Shown: positions 8,480-16,666 of the stretch, piece by piece | How the letters are laid out: every line of letters starts with the position of its first letter | How positions within the stretch are numbered: position 1 is the stretch's first letter | Made by a program: the position numbers and the translations under genes | Assembly (NCBI GenBank): GCA_051646105.1 | Contig: JBOFCO010000238.1 | Span: forward strand, 1-64,000 | Direction: 5' to 3' | DNA: 64,000 nt | DNA from: JBOFCO01 sp051646105 | Lineage (GTDB): Bacteria > Pseudomonadota > Alphaproteobacteria > Rhodobacterales > Rhodobacteraceae | Notes under the pieces: model-generated | The model's input: the letters and a program-made list of their open reading frames with translations, nothing else | The model's database searches: none | Told to the model about the DNA's origin: nothing

Positions 8480-8498
8480 GGGCACCCGCCGGGTGCCC
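8480..8498. terminator. Hairpin downstream of the 48-aa ORF
   Basis: GGGCACCC (8480-8487), loop GCC, GGGTGCCC (8491-8498). On the minus strand it lies 25 bases past the stop of the ORF at 8524-8670. The following T content is modest, so termination may be weak. Confidence 0.5.
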
Positions 8499-8523
8499 TT
8501 TGGCCGATGCAGCGCCGCCGGGA

Positions 8524-8670
8524 TCAGCGGTCGTTGCTGGTGTCGATCAGCCAGCCGCCCGGTCCGGCGATGCTTTCCGGCAGGGCCCGCACAAGGACGG
8601 CACGCACGGCGAAGCAGACGATCAGGGCGGCGACGATGTCGTCGAACGAAATCTGGGCGAAAATGCTCAT
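8524..8670 (-). CDS. Small hydrophobic protein, 48 aa, unknown
   Basis: A short ORF starting MSIFAQISFDDIVAALIVCF. Residues about 8-30 form one amphipathic or membrane-spanning helix and the tail is polar (GGWLIDTSNDR). Support comes from a good Shine-Dalgarno (AAGGGAG, 8 bases before the ATG) and a hairpin after the stop. It is too short for family recognition. It stands between the candidate sRNA and thpR, all on the minus strand. Confidence 0.5.
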   Translation of the reverse strand: MSIFAQISFDDIVAALIVCFAVRAVLVRALPESIAGPGGWLIDTSNDR

Positions 8671-8786
8671 TACGGGTACTCCCTTGGATTGGGGATGTTT
8701 TGTCGGCGAATGCGGGCCGGAATGTGGCGGGACGATGCTGAAATCGTGCGAATTGCCGATTACGCGGTCGTGACGTAACGTCACAA

Positions 8787-9359
8787 CTATGAACCCGGCA
8801 AATTGGCCGGTCTCGGAGGGTTCAGCGGGTAGTCCGCAAGTTCGGTATGGATCGCGCGTTTTGCGCCAAGGTCGGATCGGTAAAGCACCACGCGCGCAGG
8901 CGTAAAAGAACCGGTGCCGAACATGCCATGCCGGTCCAGCAGCCCGGCAAGGGCGGGCCCGCCCCCGGAAACAGACAGGCGGGCGATTGTCACATGCGGT
9001 CGATACCTTTCGCGCGGCAGCATAAGACCGGCGCCATGCAGAAGGCTGTGAACCTTTCGGTGCAGGTTTTCCAGGGCAGGATCCGGGGCAACCCGAACGG
9101 CAAGCGCGGTGCCCCCGCCGAACAGGTCCAGCCCGTCCAGCCGCAACAGCGGCGCAGGGGCGGAAAGGCGTTCCATCGCCTCGTGTGCGGCTTCGACCTG
9201 CGCGTCTGCAAGGCGGTCGCCCAGAAAGGCGAGGGTGATGTGAAAGTCGGCAGGATCGACAGGGCGCGTGCCACCGGGGACGTGACGCAGATCCTTCTGC
9301 AACAGGGCCAGACGGTCGCTGATATCGTCTGGCAGGGGCAGGGCAAGAAAGGCGCGCAT
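8787..9359 (-). CDS. thpR: RNA 2',3'-cyclic phosphodiesterase (2H family, ThpR/LigT)
   Basis: A protein of 190 aa from ATG 9359 (MRAFLALPLPDD). It has the two HxTx motifs of 2H phosphoesterases, HITLAFLG near residue 40 and HVTIARL near residue 127, which form the active site that opens 2',3'-cyclic phosphates on RNA ends. MRAFLALPLP is a typical family start, and an upstream in-frame start would add about ten unrelated residues. It is divergent from fabG. Confidence 0.88.
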   Translation of the reverse strand: MRAFLALPLPDDISDRLALLQKDLRHVPGGTRPVDPADFHITLAFLGDRLADAQVEAAHEAMERLSAPAPLLRLDGLDLFGGGTALAVRVAPDPALENLHRKVHSLLHGAGLMLPRERYRPHVTIARLSVSGGGPALAGLLDRHGMFGTGSFTPARVVLYRSDLGAKRAIHTELADYPLNPPRPANLPGS

Positions 9360-9497
9360 GGCGGAAAGGTGAAGGCGGAGGCAAGGCATGACAAGGACGA
9401 TCTGCATCTGTGCCGACGATCGTGGTCCGCCTATGGCTGGCGCGCGGGGGGGCGGCCTGCTATTTCGGAGGAAAGTCAACGCAAAGGAGGCCGAGCC

Positions 9498-10235
9498 GTG
9501 TTCGATCTGACAGGAAAATCCGCACTGGTGACGGGGGCCTCGGGGGGAATCGGGGCAGAGATCGCCCGCGTCCTGCATGCTGCGGGTGCGACGGTGGCGC
9601 TGTCGGGAACACGGGTGGAGCCGTTGCAGACGCTCGCGGCCGAGCTTGGCGCCCGCGCGCATGTGCTGCCGTGCAACCTGTCGGATGCGGCGGCTGTGGA
9701 AGCGCTGCCAAAACAGGCCGCAGAGGCGATGGGGGCGGTTGACATTCTGGTCAACAACGCCGGGATCACCCGCGACAACCTGTTTATGCGGATGAGCGAT
9801 GAGGAATGGCAAAGCGTGATCGACGTCAACCTGACCTCGACCTTCCGGCTGTGCCGGGGCGTGCTGCGCGGGATGATGAAAGCGCGCTGGGGGCGGATCA
9901 TCAACATCTCGTCGATTGTCGGCACCACCGGCAATGCGGGGCAAGGCAACTATGCCGCATCCAAGGCCGGGATGGTTGGCATGTCGAAATCGCTGGCGGC
10001 CGAGGTGGCCAGCCGAAACATCACCGTGAACTGCATCGCGCCGGGGTTCATCACCACCGCGATGACAGACAAGCTGAACGATGAGCAGAAGACACGCATC
10101 CTTGCGCAGGTGCCCGCCGGGCGTATGGGCGAGTCGGCCGAAATCGCGGCGGCGGCGCTGTATCTGGCCAGCCCGGAAGCAGGCTATGTCACCGGCACCG
10201 TGCTGCATGTGAATGGCGGCATGACAATGGTGTGA
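9498..10235 (+). CDS. fabG: 3-oxoacyl-[acyl-carrier-protein] reductase
   Basis: A short-chain dehydrogenase of 245 aa. GTG 9498 is the start, set by AAAGGAGG seven bases before and by the canonical MFDLTGKSALVTGASGGIG opening. NADPH-binding TGASGGIG is at residues 12-19, NNAG near 85, the catalytic serine in NISSIVG and the Tyr/Lys pair in NYAASKAG. It reduces 3-oxoacyl-ACP in fatty acid elongation. acpP and fabF lie downstream on the same strand but separated by accessory genes. fabD, often adjacent in relatives, is not seen. Confidence 0.92.
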   Translation: MFDLTGKSALVTGASGGIGAEIARVLHAAGATVALSGTRVEPLQTLAAELGARAHVLPCNLSDAAAVEALPKQAAEAMGAVDILVNNAGITRDNLFMRMSDEEWQSVIDVNLTSTFRLCRGVLRGMMKARWGRIINISSIVGTTGNAGQGNYAASKAGMVGMSKSLAAEVASRNITVNCIAPGFITTAMTDKLNDEQKTRILAQVPAGRMGESAEIAAAALYLASPEAGYVTGTVLHVNGGMTMV

Positions 10236-10315
10236 TCCACTTGCCGCAAGGGGGGCGACGCGGTTAGCGTGGCTTCGTGGCGGTCGTCATTCCGCCCATG
10301 GTTCCGGGTTCGGAG

Positions 10316-13072
10316 ATGATGATGCGTTTGCGCCTTGTTGCGGCCGTTGCGGCCTCGGTTTTTGCTTGTATCCAGTCCGCCAATCCCGTCCGGGCAGAAT
10401 ATGAAGACCTGATCGGGCCGCTGGGCGACTCGCTTGACCAGCAGTTGCAGCCCGAATGGCAAGCAGGGGCGCAGGATGGATGGTTCGTCCTGCGCAACGA
10501 CCAGGCCGACAATGCCGAGCAGGCTTTGACCGCCACGCTGGGTCCGGCACCGCAAAGCGGGCGGATCACGTCTGTTGCCGTGTCGATCAGTTCCAAGGAG
10601 CAGACGGCCTCTGTCGGGATCATGGTCCGCGACCTGCAGGAGCGCAGTCTTTGCGTGATGGAGGTGACAGCGGCGGCGGCGGCGAACCTTTTCTGCATCC
10701 TTGGCAAGGAAATGGTAGAGATCGCAACCGTTCCGAATGCCGCGAAGCTGGATGGCAGCGATGTCATCGAGATGATCGAATTGCCGGATGGCGCGCGGTT
10801 TTTCCTGAACGGGCAGCAGATCGGTGACCTGCCCGATGCCACGGCGCTGGGGGCCGAGGTGGGCGTGATGGCCTATGATACCGGGACCTTCGGCATCGCT
10901 GATTTCCGGGTCACCTTTCCCGAGCCTGACGGCGAGGCAACGGCGGGCGGCGCCCCGGCGGGGCAATCCGGTGGCAGCGGGCTGCCGCCACGGGGCGGCA
11001 GTGGTGACGGAACTGCGCAAAACCCGCCACCCGAGGATGCGCCGCAGGATACTGGTGAGCCGACGCTTGCATCGATCATGGGACCACTGGCCGATGTGAT
11101 CGGTCCTTCGGAAAAGCGCGAAGGGTGGGAACTGTATCTTCAGGATGACTGGCTGATCATGGAGAATGCCACCCGCGAGGGCGAGGAGAACTATTTTTCC
11201 GTCGCGGCAGGACCGGTCGGCGAGGCGGGCCGCCTTACCCGGCTGAAGGTGGCGATGGCCCCGGTCGATGGCTGGACGATCGAGGAAATGCCGCATTCGG
11301 CGGTCGGGATCATCGTGGAAAACCGTCAGGAAAACGCATCCTGTCTGGGCGAGATCACGGGCGCGGGGGACGGGCTGTTGCTGTGCTTTGGCGCGGATGG
11401 CGCCAAGCGCGAGGTTGGCCGGATCAGCGGCATTGCCCGGCTTGACGGATCGGATGTGATCGAACTTCTGGAACTGCCTGGCCGCGCGCAGTTTCTGGTG
11501 AATGGCGAGGTACTGGGGCAGGTGGACGGCGATCCCGCCTTTGGCGGCGATATCGGCGTTCTGGCCTATGAGCGGGGGCGCTTTTTCCTTGGCGGTTTCT
11601 CGATCCTGAATGACCTGAACCAGGTCGGCAGCGAACCGCCCGGCGAAACGGCCGGGACGTCCGGCGGCGGGCAGCCCCAGACCGGCGGGCTGACCGGGCC
11701 GCTGCCGATGTTCGACGGGGACAGCAGTCGCATCACCGCCACCTATCTGGGTGTGATGACGGGCATATTCCTGCATGAATTCGGCCATGCGCTGATCGGT
11801 GAATTGCAAATCCCGTCCACGGGGCCCGAAGAGGACGCGGTCGACATCTTTTCGGCGCTGCGCATTTCGTCGCCCGCGGCGTTGCAGGGACCGGATGAGG
11901 ATGCGACGCGCCTGAATCAGAACATGGCCGTCTATGCCGCGCTGCAATGGTACTATTCCGGCATGGTCCGCGAACAGAACGGCGAAACCGTGCCGTGGCA
12001 GGATGAGCATACCGCGGATCTGAAACGCTTTCGCAACACGTTCTGCGTGATGTACGGCGGCAATCCGGATCTGTTCGCGCCGCTGGCACAGACGGTCGGC
12101 ATGGATGAGCGGACGCTTTATCGCTGCGAAGAGGAATTCACCAAGCAGAACCGGGCCTGGCGCACGATCCTGGCGCCCTATACGCGGGTTTCGGCCCTGC
12201 ATCCGGAAGGGCTGCAGCCCGCCGATGCGCCCGGTGCCCAGATCATTGCCACCTTCGAGCCGTCGAATACCCGTGTCGGCGATTTCGTGAAGCAGGTGAT
12301 CGGTGATTCCGGGACGAAGCAGGCCTATCTGGACGGGATCGCCGCGAATTTCGTGCTGCCGCGTCCGATCAACGTGACCTTCCGCGACTGCGGAGAGCTG
12401 AACGCATGGTACGATCCGCGCGAAGGCACGATCACCATGTGTTACGATCTGGTCGAATACATTGTGGTGATGATTTCCGATATCGAGATGGGAACCGTCA
12501 ACGGCGAAGCGGCCGGTGGCACCCCGCCCGCACAGCCGGGCGGTGGCGATGCGGGCGGCACGCCGCTGCCGGCGGGGGATTTCGGCGGTGATAGTGGGGC
12601 AGGTTCGGGCGGCAATCCGGGGGGCGGTGCCTTTGACGAATTGCAGGACATGGGCATGCCCGAAACGACGGAGCTGTTCCTTGCGCCCTATGTCGGGGCG
12701 ACGCCGGTTTCGAACCCCTATGCCCAGGTGCTGACCACCGAGGGACTGGCAGGCATCATCAACGAGGGTGGGAACATGCTGCTGATCGATACCAGCGGGC
12801 GCGGCGACAGCCTGCCGGGCGCGCTGGTCATCACCGATGCGGGACGTGACGGCAGCCTGAACGACAGCTTTCAGAAGATGATGGGCCAGTTCCTGACCGA
12901 GCAGACCGGCGGCGATACGCAGATGCCGGTGATCTTTTTCGGTGCCGGGATGCAGGACCGTTCTGCCTATAACGCGGCGCTGCGGGCGGGGGCGATCGGC
13001 TGGAACGCCTATTGGTATCGCGGCGGGATAGAGGCCTGGGTGGCGAACGACCTGCCGCTTTCGGCGCCCTGA
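10316..13072 (+). CDS. Secreted DUF4344 metallopeptidase with duplicated N-domain and rhodanese-like C-domain
   Basis: About 918 aa starting at a triple ATG, with a signal peptide (cut expected after NPVRA). Two similar domains of about 180 aa follow (roughly residues 25-205 and 245-430), each with a D-W-aromatic opening, ARLDGSDVIE or AKLDGSDVIE, and a closing GVxAYxxGxF. They are joined by Gly/Pro/Ser-rich linkers. The DUF4344 core has zinc motif HEFGH (487-491), then EEDAVD, and a late TITMCYDLVEY. The last 120 residues look like a rhodanese (LIDTSGRGDSLPGAL, RGGIEAWVANDLPL), but the expected cysteine position is Gly876. It is periplasmic or exported; the substrate is unknown. Confidence 0.75.
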   Translation: MMMRLRLVAAVAASVFACIQSANPVRAEYEDLIGPLGDSLDQQLQPEWQAGAQDGWFVLRNDQADNAEQALTATLGPAPQSGRITSVAVSISSKEQTASVGIMVRDLQERSLCVMEVTAAAAANLFCILGKEMVEIATVPNAAKLDGSDVIEMIELPDGARFFLNGQQIGDLPDATALGAEVGVMAYDTGTFGIADFRVTFPEPDGEATAGGAPAGQSGGSGLPPRGGSGDGTAQNPPPEDAPQDTGEPTLASIMGPLADVIGPSEKREGWELYLQDDWLIMENATREGEENYFSVAAGPVGEAGRLTRLKVAMAPVDGWTIEEMPHSAVGIIVENRQENASCLGEITGAGDGLLLCFGADGAKREVGRISGIARLDGSDVIELLELPGRAQFLVNGEVLGQVDGDPAFGGDIGVLAYERGRFFLGGFSILNDLNQVGSEPPGETAGTSGGGQPQTGGLTGPLPMFDGDSSRITATYLGVMTGIFLHEFGHALIGELQIPSTGPEEDAVDIFSALRISSPAALQGPDEDATRLNQNMAVYAALQWYYSGMVREQNGETVPWQDEHTADLKRFRNTFCVMYGGNPDLFAPLAQTVGMDERTLYRCEEEFTKQNRAWRTILAPYTRVSALHPEGLQPADAPGAQIIATFEPSNTRVGDFVKQVIGDSGTKQAYLDGIAANFVLPRPINVTFRDCGELNAWYDPREGTITMCYDLVEYIVVMISDIEMGTVNGEAAGGTPPAQPGGGDAGGTPLPAGDFGGDSGAGSGGNPGGGAFDELQDMGMPETTELFLAPYVGATPVSNPYAQVLTTEGLAGIINEGGNMLLIDTSGRGDSLPGALVITDAGRDGSLNDSFQKMMGQFLTEQTGGDTQMPVIFFGAGMQDRSAYNAALRAGAIGWNAYWYRGGIEAWVANDLPLSAP

Positions 13073-13302
13073 CCGCCGGGCATCCGCGCCCTTTCGCGCA
13101 GGCCTGTGCGTCGGGGTGCAGCGGCGCGGACAAAGCAATTGCCCGCCGTTCCGCTTCTTGCTATAGGCGCTGGGAACCGTGACGCGGGGGGCGGGTCGGC
13201 GTGGGAAACCGCGCGGCATTTCCCTTGCCAGGCGGGGCTCACCGCTCGCAAGAGCCACAGGACCGGAACGGGGCCAGCCCCCGTGTCAACAGAGGATAGA
13301 AC

Positions 13303-13536
13303 ATGAGCGACATCGCAGATCGCGTGAAGAAGATCGTCGTCGAACACCTTGGTGTGGACGCGGAAAAGGTGACCGAGAATGCCTCGTTCATCGACGATCT
13401 GGGCGCGGACAGCCTGGACACCGTGGAACTGGTCATGGCCTTCGAGGAAGAATTCGGCATCGAGATTCCCGATGACGCCGCCGAAACCATCCAGACCTTT
13501 GGCGATGCGGTGAAGTTCATCACCGAAGCCGCCTGA
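13303..13536 (+). CDS. acpP: Acyl carrier protein
   Basis: A protein of 77 aa, strongly acidic, with the phosphopantetheine site [11 protein letters not shown] (Ser37). The length and the [19 protein letters not shown] opening are typical. It carries the growing acyl chain in type II fatty acid synthesis with FabG and FabF. It follows the DUF4344 gene after a 230-base gap, which probably contains its own promoter, and is closed by an intrinsic terminator. Confidence 0.97.
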   Translation: MSDIADRVKKIVVEHLGVDAEKVTENASFIDDLGADSLDTVELVMAFEEEFGIEIPDDAAETIQTFGDAVKFITEAA

Positions 13537-13575
13537 GACCGGACGGCTGGCCTGCGGGCCGGACAGGATTTTGAA

Positions 13576-13605
13576 ACGGCGCTTCCGGAAGGGGGCGCCG
13601 TTTTT
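13576..13605 (+). terminator. acpP intrinsic terminator
   Basis: Stem ACGGCGC/GCGCCGT around a loop containing TTCCGGAAGG, followed by TTTTTG. It lies 40 bases after the acpP stop, so acpP forms its own transcription unit end here. Confidence 0.8.
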
Positions 13606-13665
13606 GTTTGGGGGGGTGCGGGGATGGCGGTTGCGGATTGTATGAAACCCATCCGGATTTTGCTG

Positions 13666-13686
13666 CCCTCCCCCTTGTGGGGAGGG
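13666..13686. repeat. REP-like palindrome, CCCTCCCCC-n-GGGGAGGG
   Basis: CCCTCCCCC (13666-13674), TTGT, GGGGAGGG (13679-13686) in the non-coding gap between acpP and the methyltransferase fragment. Short palindromes of this wording recur in intergenic DNA of many alphaproteobacteria. No second copy was noticed in this window. Confidence 0.45.
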
Positions 13687-13808
13687 AATAGGCTCGGGCG
13701 CGGGATGATGGCTGGAACAGGGCGGTTGCGGGTTCATCGGGCTGCCGTTAGGCTTTCGGCAAGGAAAGACCGCAATCATGCGGCGAAGGGCGGGCAGGCG
13801 GGGCGTTG

Positions 13809-14207
13809 ATGAATCACCTTTATTATGGCGACAACCTGAAGGTGCTGCGCGACAGCATCCGCGATGAAAGCGTTGACCTGATCTATCTGGACCCGCCGTT
13901 CAATTCCAATGCCAGCTACAACGTGCTGTTCAAGGGGCCGGCGGGGGCGGACAGCGCCGCGCAGATCGAGGCCTTCGATGACACCTGGCACTGGAACGAG
14001 AGTGCCGAGGAGGCATTCGGAGAGGTGGTCCGCAGCGGCAACGCGGCGGCGGCCACCATGCTGCGGGCGATCAGGTCGTTTCTGGGTGACAACGACATGA
14101 TGGCCTATCTCGCCATGATGGCGGTGCGGCTGATCGAACTGCACCGGGTTCTGAAACCGACGGGATCGCTGTATTTACATTGTGACCCGACGGCCAAATA
14201 TTGTTGA
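13809..14207 (+). pseudogene. 5' fragment of a site-specific DNA methyltransferase
   Basis: The first 130 or so residues of a beta-type adenine/cytosine-N4 methyltransferase: MNHLYYGDNLKVLRDSI, catalytic DPPF motif IV near residue 31, and GSLYLHCDPTA. In intact relatives this last motif continues with several hundred residues including the SAM-binding FxGxG motif. Here the frame changes to KYC and stops. Base composition turns AT-rich at the same point (about 14195), so the 3' part was probably replaced. The fragment lacks the cofactor site and should be inactive. Confidence 0.8.
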
Positions 14208-14267
14208 AAAGAGAAAAATTTCAAATAGCTTCTTGGTAGTAATATCTCCTCATTGATGAGGTTTGAG

Positions 14268-14576
14268 ATGTCATTGACCAATCGTGAAGCGCAGATTGTA
14301 TTAGGCATGATTGCTCGTGGCGACAAACAGCATGATATAGCTGCTTGGTTTGGCGAGAACCAAGCCAGAATTGCCGAAGTTGAGAAAGGAAGCCACGGTT
14401 CGCTTGCTGCGGCGGCCAAGGAAGATTTATTTCCGCGCGGGGCGCCGGGACCAAAAGGGCGGCGTCTGAAGGCCTTCGCAGCAAAGGCATTGCGACTTCT
14501 CGAAGAGGGAAAGAATGCAGACGCCTTGAATGAGTTGAAGATGGGCATCAATCAATTCGACAAGCACGAGTATTAG
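14268..14576 (+). CDS. Small AT-rich gene, putative helix-turn-helix protein
   Basis: A protein of 102 aa. Residues about 2-40 (LTNREAQIVLGMIARGDKQH, then DIAAWFGENQARIAEVE) read as a homeodomain/LuxR-like helix-turn-helix in which REAQ...IA..GxNQ would be the DNA-reading helices. The C-terminal half is basic then helical. ATG 14268 is preceded by GAGG with seven bases spacing. Base composition is clearly lower in GC than its neighbours, and it starts 60 bases after the methyltransferase break, suggesting joint acquisition. Function unknown. Confidence 0.6.
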   Translation: MSLTNREAQIVLGMIARGDKQHDIAAWFGENQARIAEVEKGSHGSLAAAAKEDLFPRGAPGPKGRRLKAFAAKALRLLEEGKNADALNELKMGINQFDKHEY

Positions 14577-14805
14577 AGCTTTTACGAGTTGAACGGAATC
14601 TTGTGCAATCAAGAGATAAGGGCGGCGCTCGACCGAGGTGGGCGCGGAAGCGCCCGCCGTGGGGGCGGGCGGGCGCTGCCCGTGGTTTCCACGGGCGGGA
14701 CGGGCCGATAACCTCGCTTCGGACCCGGCAACGTAAAAAGGTGCACCGGAACCGTATGCCGCCCCCCGCGTTCTGTCATCTGACATGCAACGCAAGGGGG
14801 CCGAC
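14577..14805. other. Non-coding gap with GC-rich inverted repeats
   Basis: A gap of 229 bases between the AT-rich gene and dps. It returns to high GC at about 14620 and contains GCCCGTGG-TTT-CCACGGGC (14691-14709 region) plus an overlapping run of GCGCCCGCC/GGGCGGGCGC complements. No ORF with a plausible start was found. It may hold the terminator of the islet and the dps promoter. Confidence 0.4.
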
Positions 14806-15276
14806 ATGCCGGTCAAGGGATTGAAGGACAATGCGATCAAGACAAGCTGCGAGGCGCTGAACGCGCGGCTGTCGGATTTTGTGGCGATGCGGCTGGCGGT
14901 GAAGCAGGCGCACTGGAACGTGAAGGGGCCGAATTTCATTGCCTTTCACGAACTGCTCGACGGGGTGGCGGCGGCGCTGGCCGCGCATGAGGACGTGATC
15001 GCGGAGCGGGTGCAGATTCTGGGCGGCGTGGCGCGTGGCACGGTCGAGATCGTCGAGAAGGAAACCGAGGTAAAGCCCTATCCGGTCGATCTGGTGGCCG
15101 ACAGGGACCATGCGCGCGAGATTTCCGCGCGGCTGGCCGATATCGGCGGGCGGCTGCGCGACGACATCGAAACGGTGTCGGAAGCGGGGGATGAGGGCAC
15201 GGTCGATATTTTCGTCGGCGCCTCGCGCGACATCGACAAGCAGATGTGGTTCATCGAAAGCCATCTGGGCAAGTGA
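14806..15276 (+). CDS. dps: Dps family DNA-binding ferritin-like protein
   Basis: A protein of 156 aa from ATG 14806 (CAAGGGGG six bases before). It carries the Dps intersubunit ferroxidase residues: HWNVKGPNFIAFHELLDG with two histidines and an aspartate, and AAHEDVIAERV with the glutamate. Dps dodecamers oxidise Fe(II) with peroxide, store iron and protect DNA. The N-terminal tail VKGLKDNAIK is short and basic. It lies between acpP and fabF, where it interrupts the fatty acid genes. OxyR or Fur-type control is common in the family but no box was recognised. Confidence 0.88.
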   Translation: MPVKGLKDNAIKTSCEALNARLSDFVAMRLAVKQAHWNVKGPNFIAFHELLDGVAAALAAHEDVIAERVQILGGVARGTVEIVEKETEVKPYPVDLVADRDHAREISARLADIGGRLRDDIETVSEAGDEGTVDIFVGASRDIDKQMWFIESHLGK

Positions 15277-15403
15277 CCGCTGTCTGCCTGCATCCTTGCG
15301 GGCGGTCCTCTGCCGCCTTTCTTGCACGCCCGCCCGCCCGCGTGTAACACCGATCCTGAAAGCCGCCGAAAGGGCGGTGGGGCTGTGAAGCATGGGGGGC
15401 ATC

Positions 15404-16666
15404 ATGCGTCGGGTGGTGATTACGGGGCTTGGTCTGGTCACGCCGCTGGCTTGCGGTGTGGAGGAAACCTGGAAACGGCTTTTGGCCGGGCAATCCGGCG
15501 CGCGCGCGATCACGCGGTTCGATGCAACCAACGTCGTCACGCAATATGCCTGCGAAGTGCCCTATGGCGACGGCAGCGACGGCACATTCAATCCCGACGA
15601 CTGGATGGAGCCGAAGGACCAGCGCAAGGTGGATCTGTTCATCCTTTATGCCATGGCGGCAGCCGTGCAGGCGGTCGAGGATGCGGGTTGGAAGCCTGAG
15701 GATGAAGAAAGCCGTCAGCGGACCGGCGTGATGATCGGATCGGGTATCGGCGGGCTTAACTCCATCGCCGATACGGCCGTGCTGATCAAGGAAAAGGGGC
15801 CGAAGCGGGTTTCGCCGTTCTTCATCCCCGGTGCGCTGATCAATCTTGCCTCTGGCCAGGTGTCGATCCGCTACGGGTTCAAGGGCCCGAACCATGCGGT
15901 TGTCACCGCCTGTTCGACCGGCGCCCATGCCATCGGCGATGCGGCGCGGCTGATCCAGTGGGGCGATGCCGACGTGATGGTGGCGGGCGGCACGGAAAGC
16001 CCGATTTCCGAAATCGGGATCGCCGGGTTCAACGCCTGCAAGGCCTTGTCGACCAAGCGCCCCGATGCGCCGGAAAAAGCCAGCCGCCCCTATGACGCCG
16101 ACCGTGACGGGTTTGTCATGGGCGAAGGCGCGGGTGTGGTGGTGCTGGAGGAATACGAGCACGCGAAGGCGCGCGGGGCAAAGATGTATGCCGAGGTGGT
16201 GGGCTACGGCCTGTCAGGCGACGCCTATCACATCACCGCCCCGGCCGAGGATGGCGACGGCGGTTTCCGTTCCATGCAGATGGCGCTTGCACGGGCAGGG
16301 ATCACCCCGGCGCAGGTCGATTACATCAACGCCCATGGCACCAGCACCATGGCCGACACGATCGAGCTTGGCGCAGTGGAGCGCCTGATGGGCGATGCGG
16401 CATCCAGGGCCACGATGTCATCGACGAAGTCGAGCATCGGGCACCTGCTGGGCGCGGCGGGCGCGGTCGAGGCGATTTTCTGCGTGCTGGCGATCCGCGA
16501 CCAGATCGCGCCGCCGACGATCAATCTGGACAATCCTGCGGTTGAGCCGAAGCTGGATCTGGCGCCGAACAAGGCGGTGAAGCGCAAGATCGATGTGGCG
16601 CTGTCCAACTCCTTTGGTTTTGGCGGCACCAATGCGTCACTTGTGCTGAAGCGGGTCGACGGCTGA
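15404..16666 (+). CDS. fabF: 3-oxoacyl-[acyl-carrier-protein] synthase II
   Basis: A condensing enzyme of 420 aa with the Cys-His-His triad: Cys170 in VTACSTGAH, His311 in NAHGTST and His347 in SIGHLLGAAG. It elongates acyl-ACP with malonyl-ACP and handles unsaturated chains. ATG 15404 is chosen because GGGGGC lies just upstream and MRRVVITGLGLVTPL is the usual start; ATG 15392 in the same frame would add four residues. The stop overlaps the mltG start (TGATG), so the two are coupled. Confidence 0.95.
   Translation: MRRVVITGLGLVTPLACGVEETWKRLLAGQSGARAITRFDATNVVTQYACEVPYGDGSDGTFNPDDWMEPKDQRKVDLFILYAMAAAVQAVEDAGWKPEDEESRQRTGVMIGSGIGGLNSIADTAVLIKEKGPKRVSPFFIPGALINLASGQVSIRYGFKGPNHAVVTACSTGAHAIGDAARLIQWGDADVMVAGGTESPISEIGIAGFNACKALSTKRPDAPEKASRPYDADRDGFVMGEGAGVVVLEEYEHAKARGAKMYAEVVGYGLSGDAYHITAPAEDGDGGFRSMQMALARAGITPAQVDYINAHGTSTMADTIELGAVERLMGDAASRATMSSTKSSIGHLLGAAGAVEAIFCVLAIRDQIAPPTINLDNPAVEPKLDLAPNKAVKRKIDVALSNSFGFGGTNASLVLKRVDG

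Noticed and set aside
10184..13258. A 1024-codon open frame opposite the DUF4344 gene
   Set aside because: The plus-strand protein has a signal peptide, HEFGH and repeated domains. The minus frame is Arg/His/Gln-rich without motifs.
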